A stretch of DNA of 64,000 nt from NCBI GenBank assembly GCA_039704465.1, contig JASFAU010000005.1:682001-746000 (forward strand). Reading direction: 5' to 3'. This stretch comes from Plasmodiophora brassicae (taxonomy: Eukaryota > Endomyxa > Phytomyxea > Plasmodiophorida > Plasmodiophoridae). Every line of letters starts with the position of its first letter. Position 1 is the stretch's first letter. A program made the translations under genes and the position numbers. The notes under the pieces are model-generated. The model did no database searches, was not told the origin of the DNA, and saw nothing but the letters and a program-made list of their open reading frames with translations. Positions 1 to 9,417 of this stretch are shown one piece after another.

Positions 1-2
1 CC

Positions 3-1720
3 CTCCTCGTCGCTCCCGCCGACTGATCCGGCATTGGCAGCAGGTTGAGGAGCGCCGTCTGATCAATCAGGCCATCAGGTCCAACCGTCCGACATCTCGC
101 GGCGCCGCTGCCAAGGCATGTCGAGCCAAGGTATCCGCCCCGATCGACCCAGCCCGTCTACCACGACCCGACCTGTCGAAGCTGAAAGCGACCGACATTC
201 CCGTACCCAACTCAATGGCCGATGCCCTCTCATCACCTTTCGATGGTCACTGGTGGGACGCCGCCGTCACCCAGATGGCAACACTGGACGCCAAGGACAC
301 GTTCGGCCCGCTAATCGACCTGCCGAAAAGTAAGATCGCTGTTGGCGCCAAGTGGGTGTTCCGAGTGAAGTCCTCGCTCAGTGGCAACGGTGGCATCCGC
401 AAGTTCACCGCCCGACTCTGTGCTCAGGGCTTCCGACAACGCCCCGGCATCGACTTCGACGATACGTTCGCGCCGACCGCCCGTGCCACTGCGTTCCTCG
501 TTATCCTAGCGCTCGCGGCGCAGCACGGCCTGCATCTTCGCCAGGTCGACTGGGTGGCCGCATACCTGAACGCCGACATGCTCCATGATGTTTACATTCG
601 TCAGCCGGATCACCGATCATCACGTCCCGTACCGAGTTCGTCAACTGCAAAAGGCCCTTTATGGAACGAAACAAGGCGCCGAACGTTGGTACAAGACGCT
701 TCGGGAGATGCTGTTATCACTCGGATTCGAATCGATCATCGCGGACCCCTGCGTGCGTCTTCCGGTACGATCGCGATGGAAAGTTCATGATCATGTCGGT
801 GCACACCGACGACGGTCTGCTGGCGTACAATGACGTCCCGTTCGCGGAATCCGTTCTCGAGAAGCTCTCCACGATGGCCGAGATCACCGATCAAGGTGAA
901 CCGTCGACCCTGCTTGGCATGCGCATCCGACGCGAACCTGGCACCGGCGCCATCACCCTTGACCAAGCCGAGTACATCGAGAAGGTGTTGAGCGACTTCA
1001 ACATGTCGCATTGTCATCCGGTCGACACGCCGCACCAGCCTGGCGTTCACCTATCAACGACAATGAGTCCACAAAGCGACCTCGACCGCGACGAAATGGC
1101 GACCAAGCCGTACTTCAAACTTATTGGCTGCCTGACATGGCTCGCCCATCGATGCCGTCCCGACATCGCGTACATAACGAATGTACTGGCCCAATTCTCC
1201 TCGAATCCCGGCATCCAGCATTGGCGTGCGGGGCAACGCGTTCTTAAGTACCTCGCGCCGGCACCATGACGCACGGCATCCGATACGAACGCCAGCCCGA
1301 AGATCGTCTGATCGCATACGCCGACGCTGATTGGGCATCCGACCCTGACACGCGACGGTCGCGCTCCGGCCACATCATCCTGCTGGCTGGCGGCCCCGTG
1401 CACTGGCAGTCACGTCGCCAAGACCTGGGCGCAGTCAAAGTTAGCTTATCGTCCACACATGCAGAGATCAAGTCGCTGTGTGCTGATACCCGCCAGCTGG
1501 CCTGGATCCGGTCATTCCTGACCGAAATCGGCTTCGCACGCTCCAGTCCGACGATCGTATACGAGGACAATCAAGGCGCGAAGGCCTGGTCAGGCTATCG
1601 TCGGATGGATGATCGCACGAAGGACATCGAGGTGCAGTTTCACTACACCCGGGAGGCCGTCGAGGCCAGTTTTAATTGTCGTCCACAAGTGCCCGTCCGC
1701 CGAGATGGCTGCAGACTACC
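3..1720 (+). pseudogene. Copia pol fragment: reverse transcriptase and RNase H
   Basis: Three reading frames (about 215-650, 585-750 and 661-1269, then 1266-1720) must be combined to read the RVT_2 reverse transcriptase and the Copia RNase H, so the copy is broken by small indels near 650-760 and 1260. Visible landmarks are the WVFRVK and FDDTFAPTAR blocks of the fingers/palm, the KQGAERWY block, an active-site block reading HTDD where most Copia elements have YVDD, and the RNase H blocks ADADWASDP, SSTHAEIKSL and YEDNQGA. The protein would reverse-transcribe the element's RNA and degrade the template. The frameshifts make activity unlikely unless supplied in trans. Confidence 0.88.
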
Positions 1721-1816
1721 TCACGAAGCCCGCTCTCAGCACCTCATATCATGCGAACCTGCTCCTGGCCGGCATCATCGACACAAGTCCCAGGCTGTGT
1801 GCTGCTGGAGGGGGCG

Positions 1817-2000
1817 TGTCGAACAACGTATCCACTACGACCAGCAGCACATGCCTGCAGCACGTGAACGCCGTCACGCACTCCGCGACTCCGTGCCCGC
1901 CGGCGTTGGCAACCGTTACACCGTCGGCGACTACGTCGCCACTGTAACGTCCGCCGCACACGCCGTACGTAATACATCCACTTCATTATTGTCCTTCTCA
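1817..2000 (+). repeat. 3' LTR of Copia C1 (184 bp)
   Basis: Starts TGTCGAACAACG and ends TTCTCA, directly after the purine tract GGAGGGGGCG. It is the same length as, and nearly identical to, the LTR of C3 at 33437-33620 in the opposite orientation. Its last ~20 bases are shared with the LTRs of the TRIM-like family. Confidence 0.88.
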
Positions 2001-2269
2001 ATGGCCAGACCGAGCGCGTCAACCAGATATTAGAGCAATACCTTCGCTGTTATGTGTGCTACCTGCAAGACGACTGGGAGCCATTATTGCCGCTGGCCGA
2101 ATTCTCTTACAATAACGTCGACCATTCGTCCACTGGAATGTCTCCCTTCTTCGCGAACTACGGCTACCACCCTCAGCTACGCGACCCTCGTCCTTGCAAA
2201 CACGGTAGCTCCAATCCTTCTGCCGATGAACGCGTGGAGAACTTGACGGCCATTCGCCGTTACCTACAA
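2001..2269 (+). pseudogene. Gypsy G1 integrase fragment, part 1
   Basis: The frame starting at 2000 reads the end of a Ty3/Gypsy integrase core, including the NGQTERVNQ block with the catalytic glutamate and the following [14 protein letters not shown] block. The open frame stops at 2269 because element G2 is inserted there. It resumes in the same frame at 5113, and the two parts join cleanly if one copy of the 5-bp target site is removed. The N-terminal part of the element was lost at the C1 junction at about 2000. Confidence 0.85.
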
Positions 2270-2412
2270 TGTGACGACCGAACACGATGAGTCAACCACA
2301 CGGATTGACCGACTGAGGTCGGTCCGCGCCGTGGACGTTTATTGTACCTAGTGCGCTACGAAGGAGCCCAATTTGGTGCCGGCTGAGTCGCCAACACGAC
2401 TCAGTCGTGACA
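2270..2412 (-). repeat. 3' LTR of G2
   Basis: 143 bp with TGT...ACA ends. It contains an AATAAA-type signal and, just after it, a stem-loop made of ACCGAC and GTCGGT that also occurs in the LTRs of G1, G3 and G5. Confidence 0.85.
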
Positions 2413-3110
2413 TAATAGTCCCCTTTTAGCCGCACCGGGAACGGGCTGCGGGCTTGTCTGGGTGGAAGCATTTGGTGAGGCCTAGCAAGAACTGCTTCAT
2501 CATTAGGCGACAGTCTGTACTCCAGTCGACGAGTCAGGGCGTCAGGTGTCCAATGAACGAAATCAACTTCGCTAAGGAATTGGGGTGAAAGACTCTGTCG
2601 TCGATGTAGCTTGTGGGCAAACACACGTGCGGCGGCGTCCAGGAACATGAGATCGGGGTTGAGAAACGCGATCGAGGTTGATGAGGCCTGGTCATCCTCG
2701 AACGTAGCAAAATGTGCAAAGAAGGACTCGGCGGGCGCATTCAAGGGCGGGGGCTCCGCAGAGGCGCTCGTACACAGCTGTGCTATTGGAAAATACGGCC
2801 ACCCAACTAGGAGCCAGGTCAGGGCGACAAAGGTTGCGAACATCAGAAGATTGAGGCTGTGGCCGTCTCGGAAGCCATCATTGGAGGGAGGCGGCGGAGG
2901 CGGCGGGAGAGACCGTCTCACCCCTCGTCGAACGGGGCCCAAGTTCCGGAAGGAGGACATAAGGGGCGTGGACTCGGAGCCTGAACGGGTCAATGATAAG
3001 AGATCGGTGCGGCTGGGGGCAACAGTAGCATTGAAGGCGGCGACCCCCCGGGATGCTACCATAATCGAAAGCGGAAGGACTCGGCCTGTCGTCGACGGCA
3101 GCAATGGCAA
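2413..3110 (-). other. 3' ORF of G2 with a hydrophobic segment
   Basis: An open frame of about 230 codons (running on into the LTR to 2292) overlaps the end of gag-pro in another frame and replaces the missing pol. It contains a proline run (about 2880-2900) and one long hydrophobic stretch (LNLLMFATFVALTWLLVGW, about 2785-2845) that looks like a membrane anchor. It ends with a Pro/Arg-rich segment before the purine tract. I do not recognise a family. It may be a captured sequence or just non-coding LTR-element filler, and there is no clear ATG-initiated product. Confidence 0.35.
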
Positions 3111-4845
3111 TGTGGCACTCCGGGTGGTCGTCGTTAGCTACAGAAGCCAGCTTGCCGTCGACAAACACGGATGTAAGCGGCAACGTTTCGAGTGATTCAG
3201 CTGAAGGGATGGCACACGCAAGCGCAGGAACGCTTCGTGCAGGAGGCGAGACCCCAGCTGAGAGACTATCCCCGCGCTTTACTGTTGCAAATGGTCCCGC
3301 CGAAGAGACGAAGGACCCAGACTCATGGACGTCTCCTGTACGGCGTGACATCCCAACGAGGGTTCCTCCGCGGCGCTGTAGGCGGCGCTGACGCCAATCG
3401 ATATCTGGGTTTGTATCCGCCAACCAAGGCAGCCCAAGAATGATAGGGTGTTGAGGCGAGTGGATCATGTTCAGGACGACATCGCTGTCGAAACATCCGT
3501 CGACGGTAGCACGTAGCGGGACGGTTTCCTGAGTTACTGGAGACAGGTGTCGCCCGTCGATGACGCGAACAGGAATGGCACGCGATTTAGAGCGAACCGG
3601 TATTTCATGGTGACGACAGAACGACCAGTCGATGAAGTTGGAAGTCGCACCACAGTCTAACAGGGCGATAGCGTTGACACGGCGTGAGCCGATAACGAGG
3701 CGTACCGATACCAACAGATGTGGTATTGAGGGAGACGTCATAAGGAACAGATCAGTGACGTGGAGAGGGTTGCCGGACCGCTCGGGACACAGCGATGAGC
3801 GGTGGCCAACCTTATGACAGTGCGGGCACGGTGGCCTCTTCGGGCAGGACGCAATAAAATGCCCAACCTCGTGACAATAATGGCAAGTCAGGGGTTGTGC
3901 CCTTGCATCACCGCCAGCGTTGATGGCGGCGATTGGATATTTCGACTCAAGATGAGCCGCCATCTCGAGAACTTTGTCGTAGTCTCTGAAGTTGTAGAAG
4001 AACAGCGCTTCGGAGAGCGCAGGGTTCAACGAGAGGCGGAACTTTTCCGCCAAGCGGGCCGGATTGAGTCTGTACAATGGGTCAAGTCTTTGAAGGTCCT
4101 TGTACAAGCATTGGAATGCCAGTGCGTGGTGAGCAACACCTGCAGTCTGCTTCAGGTTGTCAAACTTCGCTTCAACCTGCTTGAACGAAGGTCCCGGGAA
4201 GTCATGGAGCAGGACGGACGCTACGTCCGCCATAGACGCGTCCGCAGGCAAGTCGAGGTAAGTCTCAAGGGCCTGACCTTGCAAGGCTGTCGTTAAGACA
4301 CATTGCACATCGCCGGATAGAGGACTTGTAGACGTTAACGACGTCTGGGTGATCCGAGAGAACGCAGTCAACCAACGCGTCGTCGACAGACCATCGCTTC
4401 CCGAAAAACGCGGAATGTCTTGTGAGTGAACAACAATAGACGTTAAGGGTGGGCCCGGAGACACCCGTGGCGCCGGCACCCGAGCCCCAACGGACGAAGC
4501 GCCAATATGCTGCGACGTCGAGGAGACAGGGTCATGCCGAGGCACGCCGCCGGGGTCCTGCAGAGACGTCGAGGCGGCAGAAACGTGTAGGGACGATAAG
4601 GCAGGCGGGGAGTGACGGTTCGAAGAGGACCGAGAGTCGTCGGGCCAATCGGCAGCGGTACTATTGAGCGAGGGCGGGGTGAGCGGTCGTGCAGGGAGAT
4701 GATTCGCCAGTGGCAGAACACCCCGCGCGAAGTGCAGCTGCGACAGGGGACCGAGGGCAAAATCCGACGCTCCCGCAACATCCGGATTCGCGGACGATGG
4801 GACGTCGTCCGCCAATGACGGAATCGACCCATCGCCTCCTGCCAT
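2878..4845 (-). CDS. G2 Gag-protease polyprotein
   Basis: The first in-frame ATG on the minus strand is at 4845; the open frame upstream of it is a repeat-coded leader with no ATG. The N-terminal third is Ser/Pro-rich. It is followed by a retrotransposon Gag (capsid-like) domain, then two CCHC zinc knuckles in tandem (CHYCHEVGHFIASC and CPHCHKVGHRSSLC), then a retropepsin-like protease with the active-site block LLDCGATSNF and the later block ILGLPWL. Gag would form the particle, the knuckles bind RNA, and the protease matures the polyprotein. The order gag-pro is normal for Ty3/Gypsy, but pol is missing downstream. The frame is intact over about 650 codons, so the protein could still be made. 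Confidence 0.82.
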   Translation of the reverse strand: MAGGDGSIPSLADDVPSSANPDVAGASDFALGPLSQLHFARGVLPLANHLPARPLTPPSLNSTAADWPDDSRSSSNRHSPPALSSLHVSAASTSLQDPGGVPRHDPVSSTSQHIGASSVGARVPAPRVSPGPPLTSIVVHSQDIPRFSGSDGLSTTRWLTAFSRITQTSLTSTSPLSGDVQCVLTTALQGQALETYLDLPADASMADVASVLLHDFPGPSFKQVEAKFDNLKQTAGVAHHALAFQCLYKDLQRLDPLYRLNPARLAEKFRLSLNPALSEALFFYNFRDYDKVLEMAAHLESKYPIAAINAGGDARAQPLTCHYCHEVGHFIASCPKRPPCPHCHKVGHRSSLCPERSGNPLHVTDLFLMTSPSIPHLLVSVRLVIGSRRVNAIALLDCGATSNFIDWSFCRHHEIPVRSKSRAIPVRVIDGRHLSPVTQETVPLRATVDGCFDSDVVLNMIHSPQHPIILGLPWLADTNPDIDWRQRRLQRRGGTLVGMSRRTGDVHESGSFVSSAGPFATVKRGDSLSAGVSPPARSVPALACAIPSAESLETLPLTSVFVDGKLASVANDDHPECHIAIAAVDDRPSPSAFDYGSIPGGRRLQCYCCPQPHRSLIIDPFRLRVHAPYVLLPELGPRSTRGETVSPAASAASLQ

Positions 4846-4857
4846 GAATGCAATACA

Positions 4858-4940
4858 ATACGAACGATAGAAACGGTACGGCACGGTACGATACGGCACA
4901 ATACGATACGATACGGCACAATACGATACGAGTCGAGACA
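4858..4940. repeat. Microsatellite in the G2 leader
   Basis: Short repeats of the ATACG/TACGG and GGCACAATACG type occur in several tandem copies between the 5' LTR and the gag ATG of G2. Confidence 0.8.
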
Positions 4941-4970
4941 AGACGACGACAGAAGGTTAGTCGGTCAAAA

Positions 4971-5112
4971 TGTGACGACCGAACACGATGAGTCAACCAC
5001 ACGGATTGACCGACTGAGGTCGGTCCGCGCCGTGGACGTTTATTGTACCTATGCGCTACGAAGGAGCCCAATTTGGTACCGGCTGAGTCGCCAACACGAC
5101 TCAGTCGTGACA
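4971..5112 (-). repeat. 5' LTR of G2
   Basis: 142 bp, nearly identical to 2270-2412 (a 1-bp indel and a G/A change are visible), so the insertion is recent. The bases just inside it (4959-4968) are a perfect 10-bp reverse complement of an internal LTR segment at 5006-5015. This is consistent with a self-priming site. Confidence 0.85.
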
Positions 5113-5654
5113 TACACCGCCAACTGCATCGTGCTGTCAGCACCATGAAACGAGCTGCGGATCGGAAACGCGGACCTCATCCCGACTTCAAGATCGAGGA
5201 GTTGGTCATGCTCCGTCGAGGGGCAATTGCGACTGGCCGGCCTTGCGGTAAGCTGGATGTCCAAATGCTCGGGCCTTTCGAAGTTAGTCGCATCGTCAAT
5301 CCGGTCGCCTACGAACTCCTGCTTCCGGCCTCCTTCCGCATCCACAACGTCTTCCACGCATCCCAACTGGAACCGTACGTCCCGAACGTGATACCCAATC
5401 GTGTGCAGCCTCCGCCACCCCCGATTCTGCTCGACGACGATGACCAACCGCTGTTCATCGTGACGGAAGTCCTGGACTCTCGATACCGTGCTGGTAAGCT
5501 GCAGTATTATATCGACTGGGAAGGCTACCCTGCATCCGAGCGCACCTGGGAACCCGCCTTCAACTTGCAGGGCACCGGCGGATGCGATCGCCTGCTCGCG
5601 GCATTCCACGCTCGGTACCCAGACAAATCCGGACCCCGTCTTCGACGCCCGTAA
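5113..5654 (+). pseudogene. Gypsy G1 integrase C-terminus with chromodomain, part 2
   Basis: Continues the frame broken at 2269. First comes the integrase C-terminal region (RKRGPHPDFKIEELVMLRRG, then the LGPFEV and FHASQLEPY blocks), then a chromodomain (about 5455-5590: FIVTEVLDSRYRAGKLQYYIDWEGY...TWEPAF in split form), and a stop at 5654. Chromodomains on Gypsy integrases are known to guide insertion into particular chromatin. The whole G1 copy is an inactive 3' fragment. Confidence 0.85.
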
Positions 5655-5667
5655 AAGGGGACTATTA

Positions 5668-5813
5668 TGTCACCGTCGAGTCGCTGTCTTGGCGACTCAG
5701 CCGGCACCTAATTAGGCTCCTCGGCAGCGCACTACTACAATAAACGTCCACGGCGTTGGACCGACCTCAGTCGGTCAATCCGTGTGGTTGACAGATCTTG
5801 CTCTGTCGTCACA
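5668..5813 (+). repeat. 3' LTR of Gypsy G1 (146 bp)
   Basis: Follows the polypurine tract AAAAGGGGA (5653-5661). Starts TGTCACCGTC, ends CGTCACA and contains AATAAA plus the ACCGAC/GTCGGT hairpin. It is clearly related to the LTRs of G2 but in the opposite orientation. Confidence 0.85.
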
Positions 5814-5839
5814 TATGACACGATCATTGGACTGACAGA

Positions 5840-6208
5840 GTTTAACAGTGTCTACAACCGTACATTGCGAGTGTGCCTGTTGAGGCTCAAAGTCCTGTAT
5901 TGCTTCTGGATTCTTTCCGATGCCACGTTATGGCACCAGTGCTGTTGAGCATCAACAGTATTGGCGTCCAGGTGGAGTACGTTCCCAGCCATTGCACCAC
6001 ACTCGTTCAGCCGATCGACGTGGTATCAACCGATCATTTAAGTCACGAATCCGGGATCAATGGGAGCATTGGTTACTGGAAAATTTTCCAGGCTTTAAAG
6101 CCCATCGGTGACCCGTTGGATCCACCAACACGTCCTCAAGTGGCATCGTGGATAATCCGATCGTTGCAAGAGCTATCGCCTGGAGTGATCCGAAAGGTCA
6201 TGGCGTAG
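5840..6208 (+). pseudogene. Pogo-type DDE transposase remnant
   Basis: Two frames (5873-6208 and 5920-6111) together read a fragment of a DDE_1/pogo-like endonuclease: the second catalytic block LLLDSFRCH, the block CTTLVQPIDV with the third acidic residue, then INRSFKSRIRDQWEHW, and a short tail ending in a stop at 6208. A frameshift lies near 6030. The N-terminal DNA-binding domain is absent. It lies directly after the G1 LTR and may be the sequence into which G1 inserted. Confidence 0.7.
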
Positions 6209-6880
6209 CCATGATTTTCCCTATTTTACAAATACAGAATAAACAATAGATGGCGTTACAGCAGGATAAAACGTGCCATGCCGCCATGGCGATGCGACCG
6301 TCGACGGTCGTACACATTGTCAGAGCGAGATTACAATTCGGCAACTCTTGCAAGTCGGTTGTCGAATCGGTTGGCTCTCGCAATGTAATGACGGGGCAGG
6401 AATCCCACCAAACATTGACCAGTACCGTTCCTCACACGATAAACGGCAATTGCCGTCTCGGTGTTGCCCGCATCTGGGGATATCATTGTCGTTAAATCGT
6501 CGACGAATTAGGGATGACTTACCATTAATGATTTGAACAATGCGCAACCGGACAATGCTGTCTGGTTCCAGGACAGACCCGCACACGGTGTGCTCTTGAC
6601 AGCAGCGTCCACGGTTGCCGATCTCGATCCCTACAATCTCAACATGGACGGACGACATCGCCGGTCTGCTGTCGGATCGGGACCATGCTGTGGTTGCGAC
6701 CTTGAAAATTCGGGCCTGATATGATGTCGAGCTGACTGGCCCTCGGAGTCGGTGGTCGCAAAATAGTTCGAAGCCTTTTTTTGGACAGGGGATCACAGGA
6801 TGCGCTAGGCACAGCGCATCGAAGTTTACGGTATTTCGAGGTGTGACTAAAGTGAGGTTAAACTCTGTATCGATGCGGAC
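6209..6880. other. Unassigned stretch
   Basis: About 670 bases with only short overlapping ORFs on both strands. No domain, repeat boundary or intron pattern was recognised. It may be decayed DNA-transposon sequence adjoining the pogo remnant. Confidence 0.4.
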
Positions 6881-6984
6881 GTTCGGCCATCCCGTTCGCT
6901 CGCGCGCGATACGTCACCGCCATCGTCAACCGGAACCCGAACCCCTTGCACAGCACTTCGAACAGGTCGTTGCGCCACGACCGA

Positions 6985-8105
6985 CTACGGTCCGCCGTCA
7001 CCATCATCAGGAACCCCTTCTGGAGGAACACGTGCCGGATAAGGGTCTCCCGTCTCCAGGGACACCGCCGCGTGACATACCCGACATGTGACCGTCAGGA
7101 CGTGCTCGTTCCCGCGGGATGTCCTGGGTAGGTCCACCACTTGGTCCACATGAACCGAATACCAGGGCAGGAACGGGACGTCGTCTTCGACGAATTCGAA
7201 CTCCTGTCGTAGACCTTGCGCCGACTGTATTCGAGCCTTGGCCCGCTGGCATGCCCGGCACCGTTCAGCGTAGCGACGTGCATCCCGTACCATGCCTGAC
7301 CAGAAAACCGTCTGCCGTAAGTTCTGCACCGTCCTCGCCTGGCCGAAGTGTCCCGCTACTTGATCGTCGTACGCCCGTCTCAGCTGCTCGCTCCGAACGC
7401 TCTCAGGCAGGAACAGCACCCGCCGTTCTTGCTCGCCCGCCCTTCGCCGATACTCGACCGCCATGCGGAATCCCCCGTTGGCATTGCGCGCCATGACCAC
7501 TTCTGCGGCCCATGGACTCGTTGACGGATCGTTCTGACTTTCAGCAGCGCACCGTCGTCTCCAGGAGTTGGTCTTCGAGGTGCGGGTGTAGACGTCGCCG
7601 CGGCATCGCGACCGGCTCGGCCCCGGGCACCAGCGCGATACGATGGACCTCCGTCTCCGTCTTGCCCACGGGGTTGAACTCCGAATTGAACCGATCCGCA
7701 TTCGCATAGCTATCCATCGCCGGATGCGCCGTGGCGTCGCCTTGTCCCATCCGACATGAACGGCGTCCACGACCGCTGCCTGGTGCTGCGTCATCGGCGC
7801 TTCTGCTCCACCTTTCTCGGGCACAATGGCTCCGACCGTCATCGAACAAATTCGCTGCTTCCCGACCGGTTTCGCCAGCGCCACGATCCGGCTCTTCTAC
7901 CGACATCGCCTGCTGAACAGGTTCCCAATCAAGATCGTCGCGACGCCGTCCTTTAGCTGGCCGAAGCCTTCCGCGATCGCCGCTGTCTTCGTGCCCCGGC
8001 GTCGACGTTGTACCAGCAACGAACCATCGGCCACCGCCTCCGCCCGGACTTGCACCGCTACCACTTGTGTTATGGCACGGCCGCGACGGGGGTCGCGCAG
8101 CCGCG
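6985..8105 (-). pseudogene. Gypsy G4 pol remnant with internal deletion
   Basis: On the minus strand a reverse transcriptase N-terminus (EFNPVGKTETEVHRI, then after a frameshift SPWAAEVVMARNANGGFRM) is joined directly to the integrase zinc-binding region (VAGHFGQARTVQNLRQTVFW...CRACQRAK) and the start of the integrase core. Most of RT and all of RNase H are missing, so this is a deletion derivative. In the zinc region one expected histidine is an aspartate (AYDDQ where relatives have a His), a further sign of decay. LTRs are not visible. The right side abuts G3 sequence near 8110. Confidence 0.75.
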
Positions 8106-8309
8106 CAGTTTGAATAAACGTCCACGGCAACCGACGGCTTCGGCAGTCGGTTAATTCCGTGTTGTGGAGACAATAGTCGTCCGACTTTAACCGTTCGTCA
8201 CCGTCTGTCGTCACCGTCTGTCTGTCGCCGTCTGTCGTCACCGTCTGTCGTCGCATCGTCTCTCGTTCGGCCTGTCCGCCCCATTCGTTCTTCGATCGTG
8301 TACGTATCG

Positions 8310-8441
8310 ATGACGGTCACGCGCTCCGGCTCGACGGGCTCGACGGCTGACGAAGCCAAGTGCCCAACGACGCCTCCCTCTCCCATCGACCCAACGACCC
8401 TGGCCGATGTGGACGCCTCCGATCGCGCCCTCGCGGGTGCC
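8310..8441 (+). pseudogene. G3 gag, first 44 codons
   Basis: The ATG at 8310 opens a Ser/Thr/Pro-rich N-terminus that ends at the E2 insertion. The frame is taken up exactly at 13841 (after the TGCC duplication), giving ALAGA then LRAFQIQQDAF. That shows the gag gene was intact when E2 landed. Confidence 0.75.
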
Positions 8442-8657
8442 TATAGTGTCTTCCGTCAAGCCTCGGGTGACACAATAGACGAATGCCGTTTATCCACCAT
8501 CGATCCCGTACCCCGCTCTCCCATCAGCGGCGCACGTGATCGCGTGCTCTCGATCCCCGCATATCTCGACATATGAATCTCTGGCGCATGTGAATATCTG
8601 GAGGATGCTGATGCTGACGTAGGTGATGAGGAGCTAAATATAGGACCCCGGACTACA
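8442..8657 (-). repeat. 3' LTR of E2 (216 bp)
   Basis: Same sequence as 13621-13836 as far as I can read it. It carries a CTATATTTAG TATA-like box about 15 bases from its start (minus strand). The LTR starts of E3 and E4 have the same arrangement. Confidence 0.9.
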
Positions 8658-9124
8658 CTGCCTTTTCCCGAACTCAGAACCGGAGTCAGAGGAGCAGTCG
8701 AGAGGAGAATGACGGACGAAGACGTAGGGTAGTGTGAGACTCGAGTGCAGAACACCCACTACTAAAAACCACCTTGTAACCCCATGGGACAAATCGGTGG
8801 AAAATCCATTTACGGACACCCTCTTCGAGACCGTCTTCCACCTATGCATACACGATTTAGCGTATCAAAGAACCTCGGGTACCTTGATAGAATGCAAAGT
8901 AGCAAACGACGACATCAGCAATGGTGCGCTCGACCCCCATGGGTGGAGCCCGGTCCATATACATCTAGAAAGTGTCATTCACCTAGCTCAGCGGCCGACC
9001 CCCATGGGTGGACCCCCAGCGCAACAGGAGCCTCGACATCAGTACTCCCTGACAGAGTCAATCCTGCGGTGAAGAGGAACTTAATAGATGCTGCCGAATG
9101 CCTCGCGAGATGGACAGCACGTAG

Positions 9125-9297
9125 TCCATCGAACAACATTGACCGTGGTGCACATGGCAACCAGCCAGGTCAAATCGACCGTGGTCCCGTGGGCAACCAG
9201 CCAAGTCGAACCGAACTTTGACCGTGGTGCACCGAGCAACCAGCCAAGTCAAAACCGACCGTGGTGCCCAAAGCAACCAGCCAAGTCGAACCATGGT
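9125..9297. repeat. Tandem repeat in the E2 3' UTR
   Basis: Four imperfect copies of a 36-41 bp unit containing GACCGTGGTGC and GCAACCAGCCAAGTC. The related 3' UTRs of E3 and E5 lack this expansion, so it arose within this lineage. Confidence 0.85.
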
Positions 9298-9417
9298 TAC
9301 GTTGCCGTCAACCAGGTTGGATTGTCATGACAGACCAATCCATGATCATGATCATCATCGTATCGTCCACCCGCGAACAGATACGGTATCGAGATTAATT
9401 CAGAGTGATGGTACAGG

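Larger units (their letters stand above)
1..2000 (+). mobile_element. Copia element C1, 3' part
   Basis: The 3' half of a Ty1/Copia retrotransposon enters from the left edge and ends with a complete 3' LTR at 1817-2000. Reverse transcriptase, RNase H, a polypurine tract at about 1807-1816 and then the LTR follow in canonical order. It is almost identical to the inverted copy C3 at 28866-30370, so the two are recent relatives. At 2000 the sequence changes abruptly into Gypsy integrase (G1), so C1 most likely inserted into G1. The 5' end and the TSD lie outside the window. Confidence 0.9.
2270..5112 (-). mobile_element. Gypsy-like element G2 nested in G1, lacking RT/IN
   Basis: A complete but internally deleted LTR element. 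The LTRs at 2270-2412 and 4971-5112 begin TGTCACGACT on the minus strand and end CGTCACA, and differ at very few positions. The flanking host bases tacaa (2265-2269) and tacac (5113-5117) look like a 5-bp duplication with one change. The internal region encodes Gag and protease but no reverse transcriptase, RNase H or integrase, so the element must be mobilised in trans. A purine tract (AAAAGGGGA on the minus strand) precedes the 3' LTR. Confidence 0.88.

Noticed and set aside
2413..3110. Envelope gene for G2
   Set aside because: One hydrophobic stretch is not enough. No signal peptide, cleavage site or start codon supports an env protein, so it is listed only as an unexplained ORF.
5668..5813. 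Treating the LTRs of G1 and G2 as one element's pair
   Set aside because: They lie in opposite orientations, and G2 has its own matching pair with a flanking duplication.
8443..8657. The 216-bp repeat at 8442 and 13621 as a MITE
   Set aside because: The two copies bound a complete gag-pol element and share a TGCC duplication, so they are LTRs.
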